Assembly (NCBI GenBank): GCA_018806985.1
Contig: JADANN010000390.1
Location: 1,647,501-1,711,500 of the forward strand
DNA: 64,000 nucleotides
Source: Angiostrongylus vasorum
Lineage: Eukaryota > Nematoda > Chromadorea > Rhabditida > Metastrongylidae
Direction of reading: 5' to 3'
The notes beneath the pieces were generated by a model that saw nothing but the letters and a program-made list of their open reading frames with translations, made no database searches and was not told where the DNA came from. Shown one piece after another: positions 21,648 to 32,700 of this stretch (position 1 is its first letter; each line of letters begins with the position of its first letter). A program made the position numbers and the translations under genes.

Positions 21648-23099
21648 TACTACACGCGCCCCGGTTATAGAGCATACTGTAAACAAATGTAGTACATAAC
21701 TCTTTATGGCAGAAAAAAAAACTACCTAAAACGAAAAACACTAAATTTGTCGGGTCCTATCACCAGCTAACAGCAACTACATCCAGTAGTTAATTAATGG
21801 CTTTACTGGTACTAAAAAAAATGACCTTAAATTCATTTCGATTCTTTGAACCTTTTCAACATTTCTATGCAACACACCTTGAGAAATCAACCAAACAGCA
21901 GAACTGTTTTGAGTTTCTTATGTCCGAACATGTTCACTTTGAGGCCATAGTGAATTTAAGCTTACTGAAGAACAGAAGTGTCACACTCACAAATTTTCCA
22001 TAGTGGTCGACGTTTGCGATCAGTCGACCGATACGTTGCCACCTAGGAAACAACGGAATGACCTGAACATTCTTCATGAAGAAATGAAAAGTAATTTTGG
22101 ATGAAACTGGAGTTGACGGGATTTTAGCGATGCTGCTCGTTACAGATAAGCGATAGGCTATTTAAATGTAAAGTTAAAATCACAGTAATGATACATACAC
22201 AGTAAGATTTTGAAAAAATGTTACTCAACAATTACACTAAGACAGCCACCTTCGCTTTTCGTGAAACCCCCCAGCACCCCTTCCATTACCGTCTTTGTCG
22301 TACGGAAACTTCAGCCTAGTTTTCTCTAAAATTCCAAGAGGACCGGGCTAGTGCGTTCCAAAGTCTTTACGGCAGGCATCCTTTTTGTAACCCTCCGTAG
22401 ACATCAATACTTATGTGTCGTTTGACTTCGCGACTGGAATTTTTTCAGGACTGCAGCAATTCTTTCTAGCAGCTGATCGAACGGAATATTAGACGTACGG
22501 ACGCAAAATCATATCCAACAGGTACACATCGTCTTGTGGTGAAGATCTGGGAACACGCTAGCACCGCTATCTCGGGGTCGCAGAGTGAACACGCTCGAGT
22601 GGCATTCGACACGTCATTGAGGTCCTCGGCACGGAATCCAACCCACAGACACGCCCTACCACCTTTGCGATGACGATTTCCAACTCAACGAAACGAATAC
22701 AAAAAATGCTAGGTCCGTATTTCATGCGGGGGATTGACCATCTCAGTGGAGGAGTATTTAAAAGAAACCTACGTCATAATAAGATTTTGCTACTGTCAGT
22801 AAAAATGCAGTCAACAATAAGCACGGTTTCTTATTTGAAAGACGTCCGGAATGAAGCATAGACTTCAAAGAAACCGTCATTGATGGATTTGTTGCCGTAC
22901 TTCGAAGTTCTTCTAAAAAGTACTAGTGTGTTTTGGAAGAACAAAGTCAAATTGGACGAAAAAAAACACAGAGTCTAGTGCAGTAATAGGAAAATTACTC
23001 GTGATGAAAAATGTGGTCATCAGATTCGTCAAATTTTTACTGTATACTCCTTGATGTAATATTTATCAAAACAATCTAATTCGCTTGACTAAACATTTG
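21648..23099. other. Intergenic stretch, nothing recognised
   Basis: The stretch from about 22,410 to 22,680 is somewhat GC-richer than its surroundings but has no readable domain or strong splice pair. The open frame 22,670-22,861 (+) has no known motif. Confidence 0.4.
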
Positions 23100-23352
23100 A
23101 AAAGGGCACGGGTAGCGCCGTGGTACGAGGTGCCCTGCAATACACGTGGCATCGATCTCGTGCCCCAGGACCATCAAGCCCTCCATCCCCCCGGGTCGGC
23201 AAATTGATAGCAGACTTGTCTGGGAGGATAGCAGCACTGGCTCGATACATCAGTAGGCCACCGCGAGTCATTGTAAAGCCCAGATATGCATTCAACCACC
23301 TGTAATGAGGCTTAATGAAGTCAAATGCATGGCGCATCCCTCAGGAATTGAA
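23100..23352 (+). repeat. Family A SINE, well-preserved copy
   Basis: Head gggcacgggtagcgccgtgg, B-box-like GGCATCGATCTCG, body with catcaagccctccatccccc, agcagactgtct-like sequence, gcagcactggctcgatacat, gccaccgcgagtcattgtaa, and the end caaatgcatggcgcatccct. The overlapping antiparallel open frames 23,089-23,337 and 23,120-23,305 are by-products. Confidence 0.75.
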
Positions 23353-24154
23353 AATAGCCAAGAGCTTTATTGTTAATCCCTTAAGCATTTGAACGGTTCG
23401 TATTCGCAAAAACCATATCTTCACATAATTACAGCACATTTTGCGCTTTTTTTGGTACATTACTAGTATGTGTAGATCTTTCCTTGGAATCCAGCGTATC
23501 CCATGTCGAGAGGATGATCCCTTGTTGTTGTCATAATCGCAGTTGCCCAGGCTAAATAGATTTATGGGAGGATTGTCACATTCCAACATGGTTTCTTCCA
23601 GAACTGTAGCTGAATCATAAAATCAGCTCACCCACAGCTGGTTGGACTTTCAGGTGGAGGCGTTGAGTTCCTTCTCAACTTGGATGACACTCGCATGGTG
23701 GGATGATGAAATAGTCAAGAAAAATATTCCACTAACGACAAATCGGCTAACTATTAAGATGATTTATTGAGTTATTTCTTTTTCTTTCCCGTAGTTCAAT
23801 CATATTGCTAGCTTTCTTAGACAGACTTCTCGAAGTTATATGACGACAATAGTAAACCAGTAGCTCATTAACAAAAAAATGAGATCTGAAAAGAGACCTT
23901 GGTAATCGTGAGTCCAAAGTTCCAATGGGAATTTGAGGAAATATCAAGTTAAACAAGAGGCAATGAGCAACATACGGCTAACTATGTCATCGATTTACAC
24001 GGAAAACAAAGGATATTCACTAACGGGATTCTTATCGCATATGAAGATCGATCGACTTTCACCTAATTTTGAAGATATACTAATCGAAAATAAACTACGT
24101 TGCTCACTTTTAAAAACTTTATTTACTGCCTATTATTTATTTCATGATGGGGGT
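23353..24154. other. Intergenic stretch, nothing recognised
   Basis: No supported exon. Open frames at 23,341-23,589 (-), 23,747-23,956 (-) and 23,933-24,163 (+) show no motif. Confidence 0.4.
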
Positions 24155-24300
24155 ATTATGTGAAATACAACAACAGTGAGGCTGAGATATTTGGAGAACT
24201 TGGTCCGCAAGCCAGATTCGAACCTGCGATTACCCTTTCCCGAGATTTACGTGGTACCGAATGCACCATCGAAGCCCTTGCATTGCCTTTCTCTTATCCA
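24155..24300 (-). repeat. Family B repeat with clear tRNA-like head
   Basis: Read on the minus strand: an A-box-like TGGTGCATTCGG, then a B-box GGTTCGAATCT, which fits the Pol III consensus closely. GCAAG just upstream can pair with CTTGC after the B box. The segment ending atctcagcctcactgttgtt and gtatttcac follows. This is the clearest evidence that family B contains a tRNA-derived promoter. Confidence 0.7.
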
Positions 24301-25086
24301 CTGTTCTGTTACTTTCCAAACATTTGACATTTGTATATTTTCTCTATCAATGTTGCATTACTGGTTGTCCTACACGATTTCCTCTCATTGCTTAATCAAC
24401 GAAGTTGCACTGGCTTATAGCACCACCTACTACCGATCCTTTGCTACCGGCCTCACATTGTCGATATCGAGTTAGTGACTTTGTACGGTCAGTCCTGAAC
24501 TATCGTCGTTGTACTATCGGCCTCATATTGCTACATTTTCCTTCTGTCGACTTCGTACTGATGACCCCCTAATATCGTTCTTGTATTACATAGCTCATGT
24601 TGTCTATCTTCTGTCCTCTTTTTTTTGTGTGTTCAAGCTGCAGCTGCCTCTCATACCTAAATAAAGTAACCACTTTAGACGATGGGACAACTGACTCATC
24701 TCGTGCCACTAGCAATTTTAAGAACAATGTGTTCGAGGCATTCCATTGTTCTTCTGCTCCAGCCACGACCATTATGTATAATTTACAATTAGCTGGAAAC
24801 ATTGAAAGAAAAATGAAGATGAAAATCATTGACTTTTTTGGTCCCGTTATGCCGCACTTCTACCACGACAACAACTCCGTACTGTCGAGCCTGTATTAGT
24901 GTCCTTTAAGAGTATCGACCTCATAACAAATTATCAATAACTTTTATTCGTGTCTCATACTGATCAAACACTTTTATTCTTACGCTTCACAACAAACTGT
25001 TTCCGCTATGCCATCAATAACTTCTTTTATTTCCATTATTGAGAAATTTCATTATATCCCAGGAGTTTCATTCACCTAACATCACC
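24301..25086. other. Intergenic stretch, nothing recognised
   Basis: A diffuse repetition of cctcatattg / cgacctcataac and similar words occurs at about 24,450-24,960. No exon recognised. Confidence 0.4.
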
Positions 25087-25352
25087 TTGGGTGCGCGTGG
25101 CGCAGTAAGTCGGAAGGCGCTCTGCGATGCCCACATGGGATCGATCCCCGCGCACGTAGCTCACCAAACCCTCCATCCTCCGGGGTAGGCAGATTGGTAC
25201 CAGACTTCTCTGGGAGGATAGCAGCACTCGATACGTCAGTAGGCCACCGCGAGTCACTGTAAAGGCCAGATATGCACTCATTCACCTCCAAACGATGCTT
25301 AATGAAGTCGAATACATGGCGCATCCCTCGGAGATTGATCATCGTCGAGAGC
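25087..25352 (+). repeat. Family A SINE, best tRNA-like fold
   Basis: GTGCGCG at 25,091-25,097 is perfectly complementary to CGCGCAC at 25,149-25,155, like a 7-bp acceptor stem around a 65-base tRNA-like head. The A box is TGGCGCAGTAAGTCGG and the B box GGATCGATCCCCG. The body includes ccaccgcgagtcactgtaaa and the end gcatggcgcatccctcggag. The head supports origin from a tRNA gene. Confidence 0.8.
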
Positions 25353-25894
25353 TTTATCGTTTATTTTCATCCCAGGAGTTTCATTCACCTAAGGTCATTT
25401 TTGACAATGACAACGTTAATTATCAGGAACATTTCGACAATATTGGATTTTCTTGCAATCTCAGTGACGTTGAGAATTCACGTGGAAAATATTGTCGTAA
25501 TAAAAGGCATCTTTAGAAAAGGAAAGGGAAAAAAACTCCCCCACCACACTTGTCTGATAATCTACGAATGCATTGAGAATCGACAATAACTTCAATCGGA
25601 GCCAACGTCCTTCCCTTATTCTATAACGTACAACTATCTAAAACTATATTCTCACAATTCCATTCACTTCATAAAGTTTCTGAAAATTCAAAAAATGAGG
25701 CGAGAAATAAAAAGGACTTTTAAAGTCTGACAAATCAAGGTATCAAAAAGGTTCAGTGAATTCACCATCTTAAAATTCACCGGAAACGAAAGTAATATTG
25801 ATGAGAACAGAGGTGTGTTAATCTTGATTGGTTCCCGTCATACTTTTTAGCAATCGTGATCACTGTATCACCATCTACTTCACTTCTCTACCAT

Positions 25895-26085
25895 CCCGTG
25901 GCTGACTCAGGACAAACACCAGGCTTATCTGGAATAATAAAAGTACTAATTGATTCGACGTTAGCCCACCGTAAGTCATTCATTGTATAGGCCAAATGTG
26001 CACTCAGTTATCTCCACAATGCTTGACAAAATCGAGTGTATACAGCATCCGTCGAAGGTTGATCAACGCCAAACGTTTTATCATT
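25895..26085 (+). repeat. Family A SINE, 5'-truncated
   Basis: The tRNA-like head is missing. The body matches from ccaggcttatctggaataat through agcccaccgtaagtcattca, gccaaatgtgcactcagtta and ttgatcaacgccaaacg. 5' truncation is usual for LINE-moved elements. Confidence 0.6.
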
Positions 26086-26984
26086 TTTTATCCTTTACCT
26101 TTTTTTGGCGAGGATTGCTCACAGATAGATTTACAGCCATTAACGTCGACGCTGGATTTACTGAGTAGAAGGTTAAAAAGGCTTTTCAAGAAAGTTTTTC
26201 AAGAGCAAAAACGTGGAAGTAACGTATTGATGACGACCCTAAGGCAACTCATACGTACTCAGTAGTTACTTGAACGCAGGATTTTTGATTAAAGAGACGA
26301 CGAGTAGACAATACGTACATTGAGAAATCTCGCTTCCAATCAAAAACATCAAGAACAGCACGCATAGCCCACAGGATTATCCTACGTTTCAGCTTGAGTA
26401 CATCGTCGCTTTTGCTACGCGTTTGTTAACAAGAGTAAGTAATACTAGTATTGATTAATAGGTTGGACGATCTTGGTTATAACATTTTCATTTGTTAGAT
26501 TATTCTTAATCAGTAGTCACTACTAAGCTGCTTCGTACAATTCATTTTATTTTTGTCTTAAAGCAGCATTTGAATCCATGAGGGAAAACTTTTACCTCCA
26601 GCTTACAGTGTACATCACTCCAGCTGTAACTTTTCGCACGCGAAACTATGAAATTCTACGGTCAATCGTGATAACCTAATATACATCTCAGTGACTCAGG
26701 GTTGTTCTTGCCTTCCTAATAAGATGTTCTAATCACACAAAAGTTCTTTTTTTTGTTTAGTAAAGACATACAAACCACATTACCTACAAAATACACTTTG
26801 CACGGTCTGCAATGGTAACGGCGTACAATTGAATTAAACTCTTTACATTTAAGGAGCGACGCCCAAATCCCCATTTGGCTGGCGCATCTATCTCACCACT
26901 AATTTTGGCACACTAGCTGTGAGTGATTTTCCACTCACTCCGGTCATTGCACACAACCAACCAAGCGGCCCAGCACTTTTTGTT
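26086..26984. other. Intergenic stretch, nothing recognised
   Basis: No exon or RNA gene recognised. Confidence 0.4.
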
Positions 26985-27252
26985 CGGTGTAATTCGGTAC
27001 CAGTAATTCGGTACCAATACCAGGATGCACCATTGTCCTGGTATCAAAATCGCATAGTAGCAAATCTCCCTGTGATCCACAAGGGCTGCGACTGCTCGTG
27101 GTGGAGAAGACCTGGGGGCAGACTTGTGCCAAGCTGACCTCGGGATTCCAGGGAACCACAATGGCTTAGCCAGCAAATCTCCGACAAATGGTTATTTTTG
27201 CTAGGGCTCGCACAACCAGTGAGGACGGGCCGTTCAAGTGTCAAGTGTGAAG
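26985..27252 (+). repeat. Family C repeat, 5'-truncated
   Basis: Begins inside the element after a duplicated aattcggtaccagt / aattcggtaccaat. Then come ccaggatgcaccattgtcct, ggtatcaaaatcgcatagta and cagggaaccacaatggctta, and the end gtgaggacgggccgttcaag with tail tgtcaagtgtgaagt. Confidence 0.65.
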
Positions 27253-27454
27253 TAATTCGGTCTCTCTATGTATTTTACTCGTACTTTCGGTGATTTATGT
27301 TTTCTATGCGTTGTTTGACATGTTGTATCTATCCTCTCATACTTTTGACATACTTCGAACTCTTATTTGTGAGCAAATAAGTGAGGTACATTACTCGTCC
27401 ATGTGACACTCTGCGGCTTGTCTCCACTCAATAACCGGAAGGCTTACAAACAAC

Positions 27455-27740
27455 GAACAAAACGGTGAGTGTTTAAAAGAAGCTGTTTATTATGCGAATG
27501 GAAATGTACGCACCAAGTTTTATTTGCTGAGGTTACGAAAGCCTCTAGCTGAGTATATTGCATGTCAATTCGGCTTTCCAGGCACTGAAGAAGGCGAAAC
27601 AGCCGAAATGACAGCTACTGTCTATTAATAAATACTGTAATCACAGCTTCGCGTTTGGTCACCAAGAAAAACAGTGAATTATTGACTAACGCCGAGCTTA
27701 AAAGAAAGCCGGTCCTGGGATTAGCCCAACAAAGTTTCTC
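27455..27740 (+). repeat. Family D repeat, longest copy with hammerhead-like core
   Basis: Body ggtgagtgtttaaaagaagc ... gctgaggttacgaaagcct ... catgtcaattcggctttcca, core CTGAAGA at 27,585-27,591, one A, hairpin GGC-gaaaca-GCC, GAAA at 27,605-27,608, then a tail with ttcgcgtttggtcaccaaga and gccggtcctgggattag. The tail also appears at 56.18 kb and, reversed, at 4.6 kb. The outer stem is decayed here. Confidence 0.6.
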
Positions 27741-29774
27741 GTTTCTCTTCACAACTTATTGAGTATAGAGAATAAGTTTTAAGAGCCGACTGTCAGCACT
27801 GTTATCTGAGAAATATACCACAACGAAGCTGAGATGTGAATAAAACTCAGAAATGCAACTGCACTTCGACCCGAGTCTTGCTCGCATCTCAGCATTATTT
27901 TGACTACATTTCACGTCATACCCTCCTACCATGAGAAAAAAAAGAATGGGCAGCAAATGAAAATTGAAGAACATTGATCTGTGTCCAGCACGCTACCGAT
28001 CGATTACAGAAAGTGTGATGAGAAAAAAACAGGTAAAAGGCAAAATAAACGACAGCCAGATAAATGAGTGGATACCTTATCATCGGGTATTACGCCGATC
28101 CACGTACAAGTGTAAATCCACTCATAGTGGTCCATCAGTGTTGGTTGGATGAAATTACGCATTCGCTCATACTTTCCTCATCCACCCACTCAATGTGTCT
28201 CAAAAAAGATACAATGTAAACACAACAGAATATGAAGTAACAATTCATTACGGAAATCATTGTATTAAATCTACACGACTGTAAACGCGTATCCAACCAT
28301 TCACATTCGAAAGATCACAAACTCGGGGATATCGTGTGAACGAAAATATACACATCATGCACGTGAACAACGAATAGTTAACGAAAATCGAACTATAGAT
28401 GATGAAGACTCAGATGAAGACGTGATAATTCTGAAGAGATGAGTTGACAACGAATTGGAATACGAGAAAATTCGAACCGATGACTTCATTTGTCGAGAAC
28501 GCTGCAAATCGAAACTGCATAATGCCTGACAATATCATCGAGAAAGAATATACGCCTCGTACTATACAGGTGTACATCCCAAACCCAACGATGAGATTGA
28601 ATACAAAACGACTTCTCCTTTTGGTAGACCTTCTTGAAATAACAACAATTAAATATTCGCAAATAACAACCTCAACGACCTCATTCGGCTTCCATATTTA
28701 TTTTCGATGTATACGGTCTCCTATCGAGACACTACGATTCTTGTCTTGCACACAGCACTCCACAAGCACCAGTTTTCTACAATCCTACGTGAAAATTCAA
28801 TACTCGTGATCTCAGTAATGACTACTCTCACAGACGCTGAGGTGGTTAAAGTTGTTTTTTGAAATGAAGAAAAGAAAAAGGCAGCGATGATACAACAACG
28901 CCATAGAATGCAGACACATATTGCATCATATCATCATATACACTTTGACTTCCGTAGATCTGTACACAATCCTGTCGGTACCCATGTGTGTGTGAGACGA
29001 GGAGATAGATAAAAGAAGAAAGAATGTGAAGGGCGGAAGGAAAGGGTGAAATCGCTCTAGACACGGGAAACTGACACAAAAGAAGTGAACACTGTGATTA
29101 AATTAACCTAGGACATCGATCGATACATGGTGTCCGTTCGAAAATTAGCCCTACGAAGGAGAAGGCAGCACTGGGGTGACAATGAAGCTTGCGGACGTGG
29201 AAACAGTTCGGCGGAGTTCATCGGCCATATAATTCTGGATTAACCGGATCAGACCAAATCCTCAGGCTTTGCCGGTTTCTTCTACGCTATTTCCAACCCA
29301 GCACATAGAAATCAGAGAGTGTCGAAAATTCTATTAATCTTTAACACACTCTAGAGTACGGTGTTCTATGAATGTATTTAGAACAGACAGTAATAACAAC
29401 CCGCTAACAATAGTATGGAACAAGAATAACTTAATATCCATGAGTAAAACTACAGAAGGACACGTTTCATTCAAGTGTGTTGCATGTGATGTTCAATACC
29501 GCATCGATCATACGAGCCAGATATGCAGCAAACTCTACGTCAGCAAAATGACGGAATGGGAGAGACATTGTGTGAATAGGAGGTAATTGATGAGAAGCAC
29601 ATATCGATCGACATCAATACTTCTGTAGAAACAAAAAAGAAAACAAACAATAGTCAACAATTAAACAAATCCTTTGTTTCTCGTGCTAACAGTAAAGTCC
29701 ACCTTAAATCACGGAGGTCAAAAATCTCTGGGGCTGTGAAGTCGGCACATAAGCCAATTTAGCAGTAATATGTG
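27741..29774. other. Region downstream of the p66 gene
   Basis: No exon recognised. A long open frame at 28,444-28,809 (+) begins at a non-ATG codon and has no recognisable motif or biased composition. No AATAAA was found on the minus strand within about 450 bases after the p66 stop, so its 3' end is not defined. Confidence 0.4.
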
Positions 29775-32700
29775 CTACTTCTTGCCTCTAAGCGACTCTA
29801 TCAGACCACGACTTTGCATCTGCTGTATTTGACGCAACAACTGAGGATTGTTCATCAACGCCGGATTAATAGCAGCTGCTGCAGCTAAAACACACAAGAC
29901 TTCAAAATATCGTCAAAGAATAACAGAAAAATAATTGTGGACTAATAACAGTAAAAGTCTACAGCACATAGGAAATTCATGGAGCCCAGAAATTTGGCAT
30001 AGGATATAAATTGAGAAATGGTTCTAACTAACTAACACATGGTGGGACGAATTGTTGATTTTGTCTACAGCTGATGCAGAACAGTGATGCTTCGGGAAAC
30101 AACCCTCACAATCTCTCCCATGCAAATCAAGAAACAAACAATGGACTTACGAAGTCGAACATAATAAAAGCTGCTTGAATAAAAGAACAATTTAAAAACC
30201 AAAGTTGAAAAAGCTTGACCTATTATAATGTGCACAAAAGACCACAACAGGAACCATACCGAGTTGAGCAATGGCGGTGTTATTTTGACCAGCTAATCCC
30301 GATGATTGAGCATGTTGTACAGCCTGTGCGAGCATAGACATTGCCATGTTCGGTTGACTGGCCTTAAGAAAAACCATATAATAAACTAACAAACATGTCA
30401 AAAATATGACCATCAACTTGCAACCCTTTCAGGAAAACGTGAGGAATATACACAAAGAGAACACATGGATATGGAATACCTGCTGCTGTGCTTGCTGCTG
30501 TTGTAAGCGCATTTGTGTTGCAGCTGCTTGCAACATCATAGGATTCCACATCTAAATGAAAAACATTTCCGCAAAAATATCATTATTACTTAACAGATGG
30601 CCAATTACACCTCGAAAATTGACAACAGGACTATATTTCCTACCTGCTGCATCATGCTTGCCATAGGATTACCCGCAGCAGCGGCTCCTGCCATTTGACT
30701 CGCAGCCATTGCCATCATAGGATTTGCTCGAACCAACTGTTGCATTGCGGCCATTTGTTGTTGCATCGCTGCCTAAGAAAAATAAAACTAGCCATTATAC
30801 CAAATTCGATCTACTGATGACAAAGCACTTAAACATGCTGAATGAGAAGCTAAGACAAGTCAATTATTAATCGCTTTCGATCATTTAGTTCAAATCCTAT
30901 ATTAAACCAATGCCTTGGATCGTTACTGTCTTGACAAAAGTTTAGTCGAAAGGGGACTAAATTGCTACTAGCGGAAATTACTGCTTTGAGTTTCTGCCAT
31001 ACATAGACGAATAAAGCAAAATCATATATAATACAGCAAAAATACGATCATCAAAAAACGAAAAACGCAGAACTTTCACCATATTCAACCCTAGAGCACT
31101 ACTGGATTTCTTCAAAGAAGGAGTACTGGATGTGGATGATGAAGGTGCGCCCATTTTCGGCAACGAAGGGGTTGTCGCCGGCGGAACCTGTAAGTCAGGC
31201 AACTTAAACCAGGAAAGAAAACGTTCTTGAGTCACGAAACAGTTGAGTCATTAGTACTTGAGCAATGTCCTAAAACACTCCACCCTCATCCCTCACAATT
31301 ACTTTAGTATTGATAAAGGCATCTAAATTACACGCATTTTTTTCGCTTATTCCTGTCGTTAGTGAGTAACGCTGATGAATCTTTCACCATCTATTTCCGG
31401 AAACGATAAACTGGTAATACCCATTACGAAGGACAAAATACTGTACTAGAGACATAGATATCCATTACATCTACGATTCATAGATGGCAAACCAGTAGGG
31501 ATATAGTTAAGCACTTTTCCTTAACATAGTGATTGAATCAAGACTTACAGTCACAGAAAAAGGTGTGGTAAACCCCAGATACGAAGTAAAGAAGCATATG
31601 CTCAATCGTACCGGCGTTGCGGTCTTACGCACTGTCGGTGTGCTAGTGCCGCTACGTTGTGGAGTTCCTTGGAGAGGATTTGGATGCGATTTAGTGCTCA
31701 AGTTTTGTCCTTGACTAGTTGTCGCTGCAGCAGAACTCGACGTCGCCGCTGCTGCTGCTGCTGCATGTGCTTGAGCAGCCGCTGCAAGAGCCGCTTCCAG
31801 TTTCCCATCAGCGATCTGTTTCTCAAATTCCTTAAAAAACACAATTCTCATATTCCACTGTATACACATAATTTTTTTTAGACTTAATACTGTGTCCTTC
31901 TCAACGCATAAAAATGAAGAATGCGTAAGGAAAAGTATCAATAAAATGACTGGAGAAAAACTCTCTAATCAAGTATAGGTCTTTTATAAAAGCTCACCTT
32001 TTCTTGACTATTAATTTTGTTGTAGGCTTTCTTAAGCACATTGGTATGATCTGTTCGAATTTTACGCTTCTGTGCCGTACGTACACATTGTTCGCAATAG
32101 AGATGCATATCTGAGCTTGAGGTTCCGATAGCCTTCCATGATGGAGTGAAATCCGTACCACATTCCTCGCATTCATAAGGCACCTCGGAAACAGTCCTTA
32201 ACAAGAATCAGCGACTAAAAATATCACGGAAAGTTGAACAACACAGAACAACAGTAAACTTAGGTGTAATAAGTCAATTGAGTAAGTAACGAAAAAGTCG
32301 GCCGTATGAAAAAAGGGACTGAAAAATAAAGAAAAGTTGTCGTTAAGGACGAATTGACTTATGTTGTAATATGGAATAGCAAGGTAACTTTCCGAACAAC
32401 ATAAATTCTTATACGAGTATTATACGCTGCTTTTTAGACTAGATTTCGCACTATACTCTTTAGACTATTGGGATGACTCTAACTATCCAAGTAAGTACAG
32501 AGATGAACACGAAAATGAAAGGGAGTTTGAGTATTCTTTTGCATGAATCCAAGCACAGATGTTACGACCGAAGATGGTTCGAAATTCTAAACTGGCATTT
32601 AAAAAATATCGCGCTAACAAAACAACGGTCTCGGAACACCTCATCTGAAGCGGATTTTGAAAAATTCGGAAAATGAATGCTAAACGAATAAGAGAACTGA

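Noticed and set aside
21457..21741. Tyr/Ile-repeat protein on both strands
   Set aside because: It is translation of a (TA)n microsatellite.
24155..24300. Genuine tRNA gene on the minus strand
   Set aside because: A and B boxes are good, but no complete cloverleaf with anticodon arm can be drawn and the sequence belongs to a dispersed repeat.
25087..25160. Genuine tRNA gene on the plus strand
   Set aside because: The acceptor-like stem pairs, but the T arm and anticodon arm are not normal and the unit continues into a repeated body of about 200 bases.
28444..28809. 121-codon plus-strand frame
   Set aside because: It begins at a non-ATG codon, has no recognisable motif, no clear splice sites and no similarity to known families that I can see.
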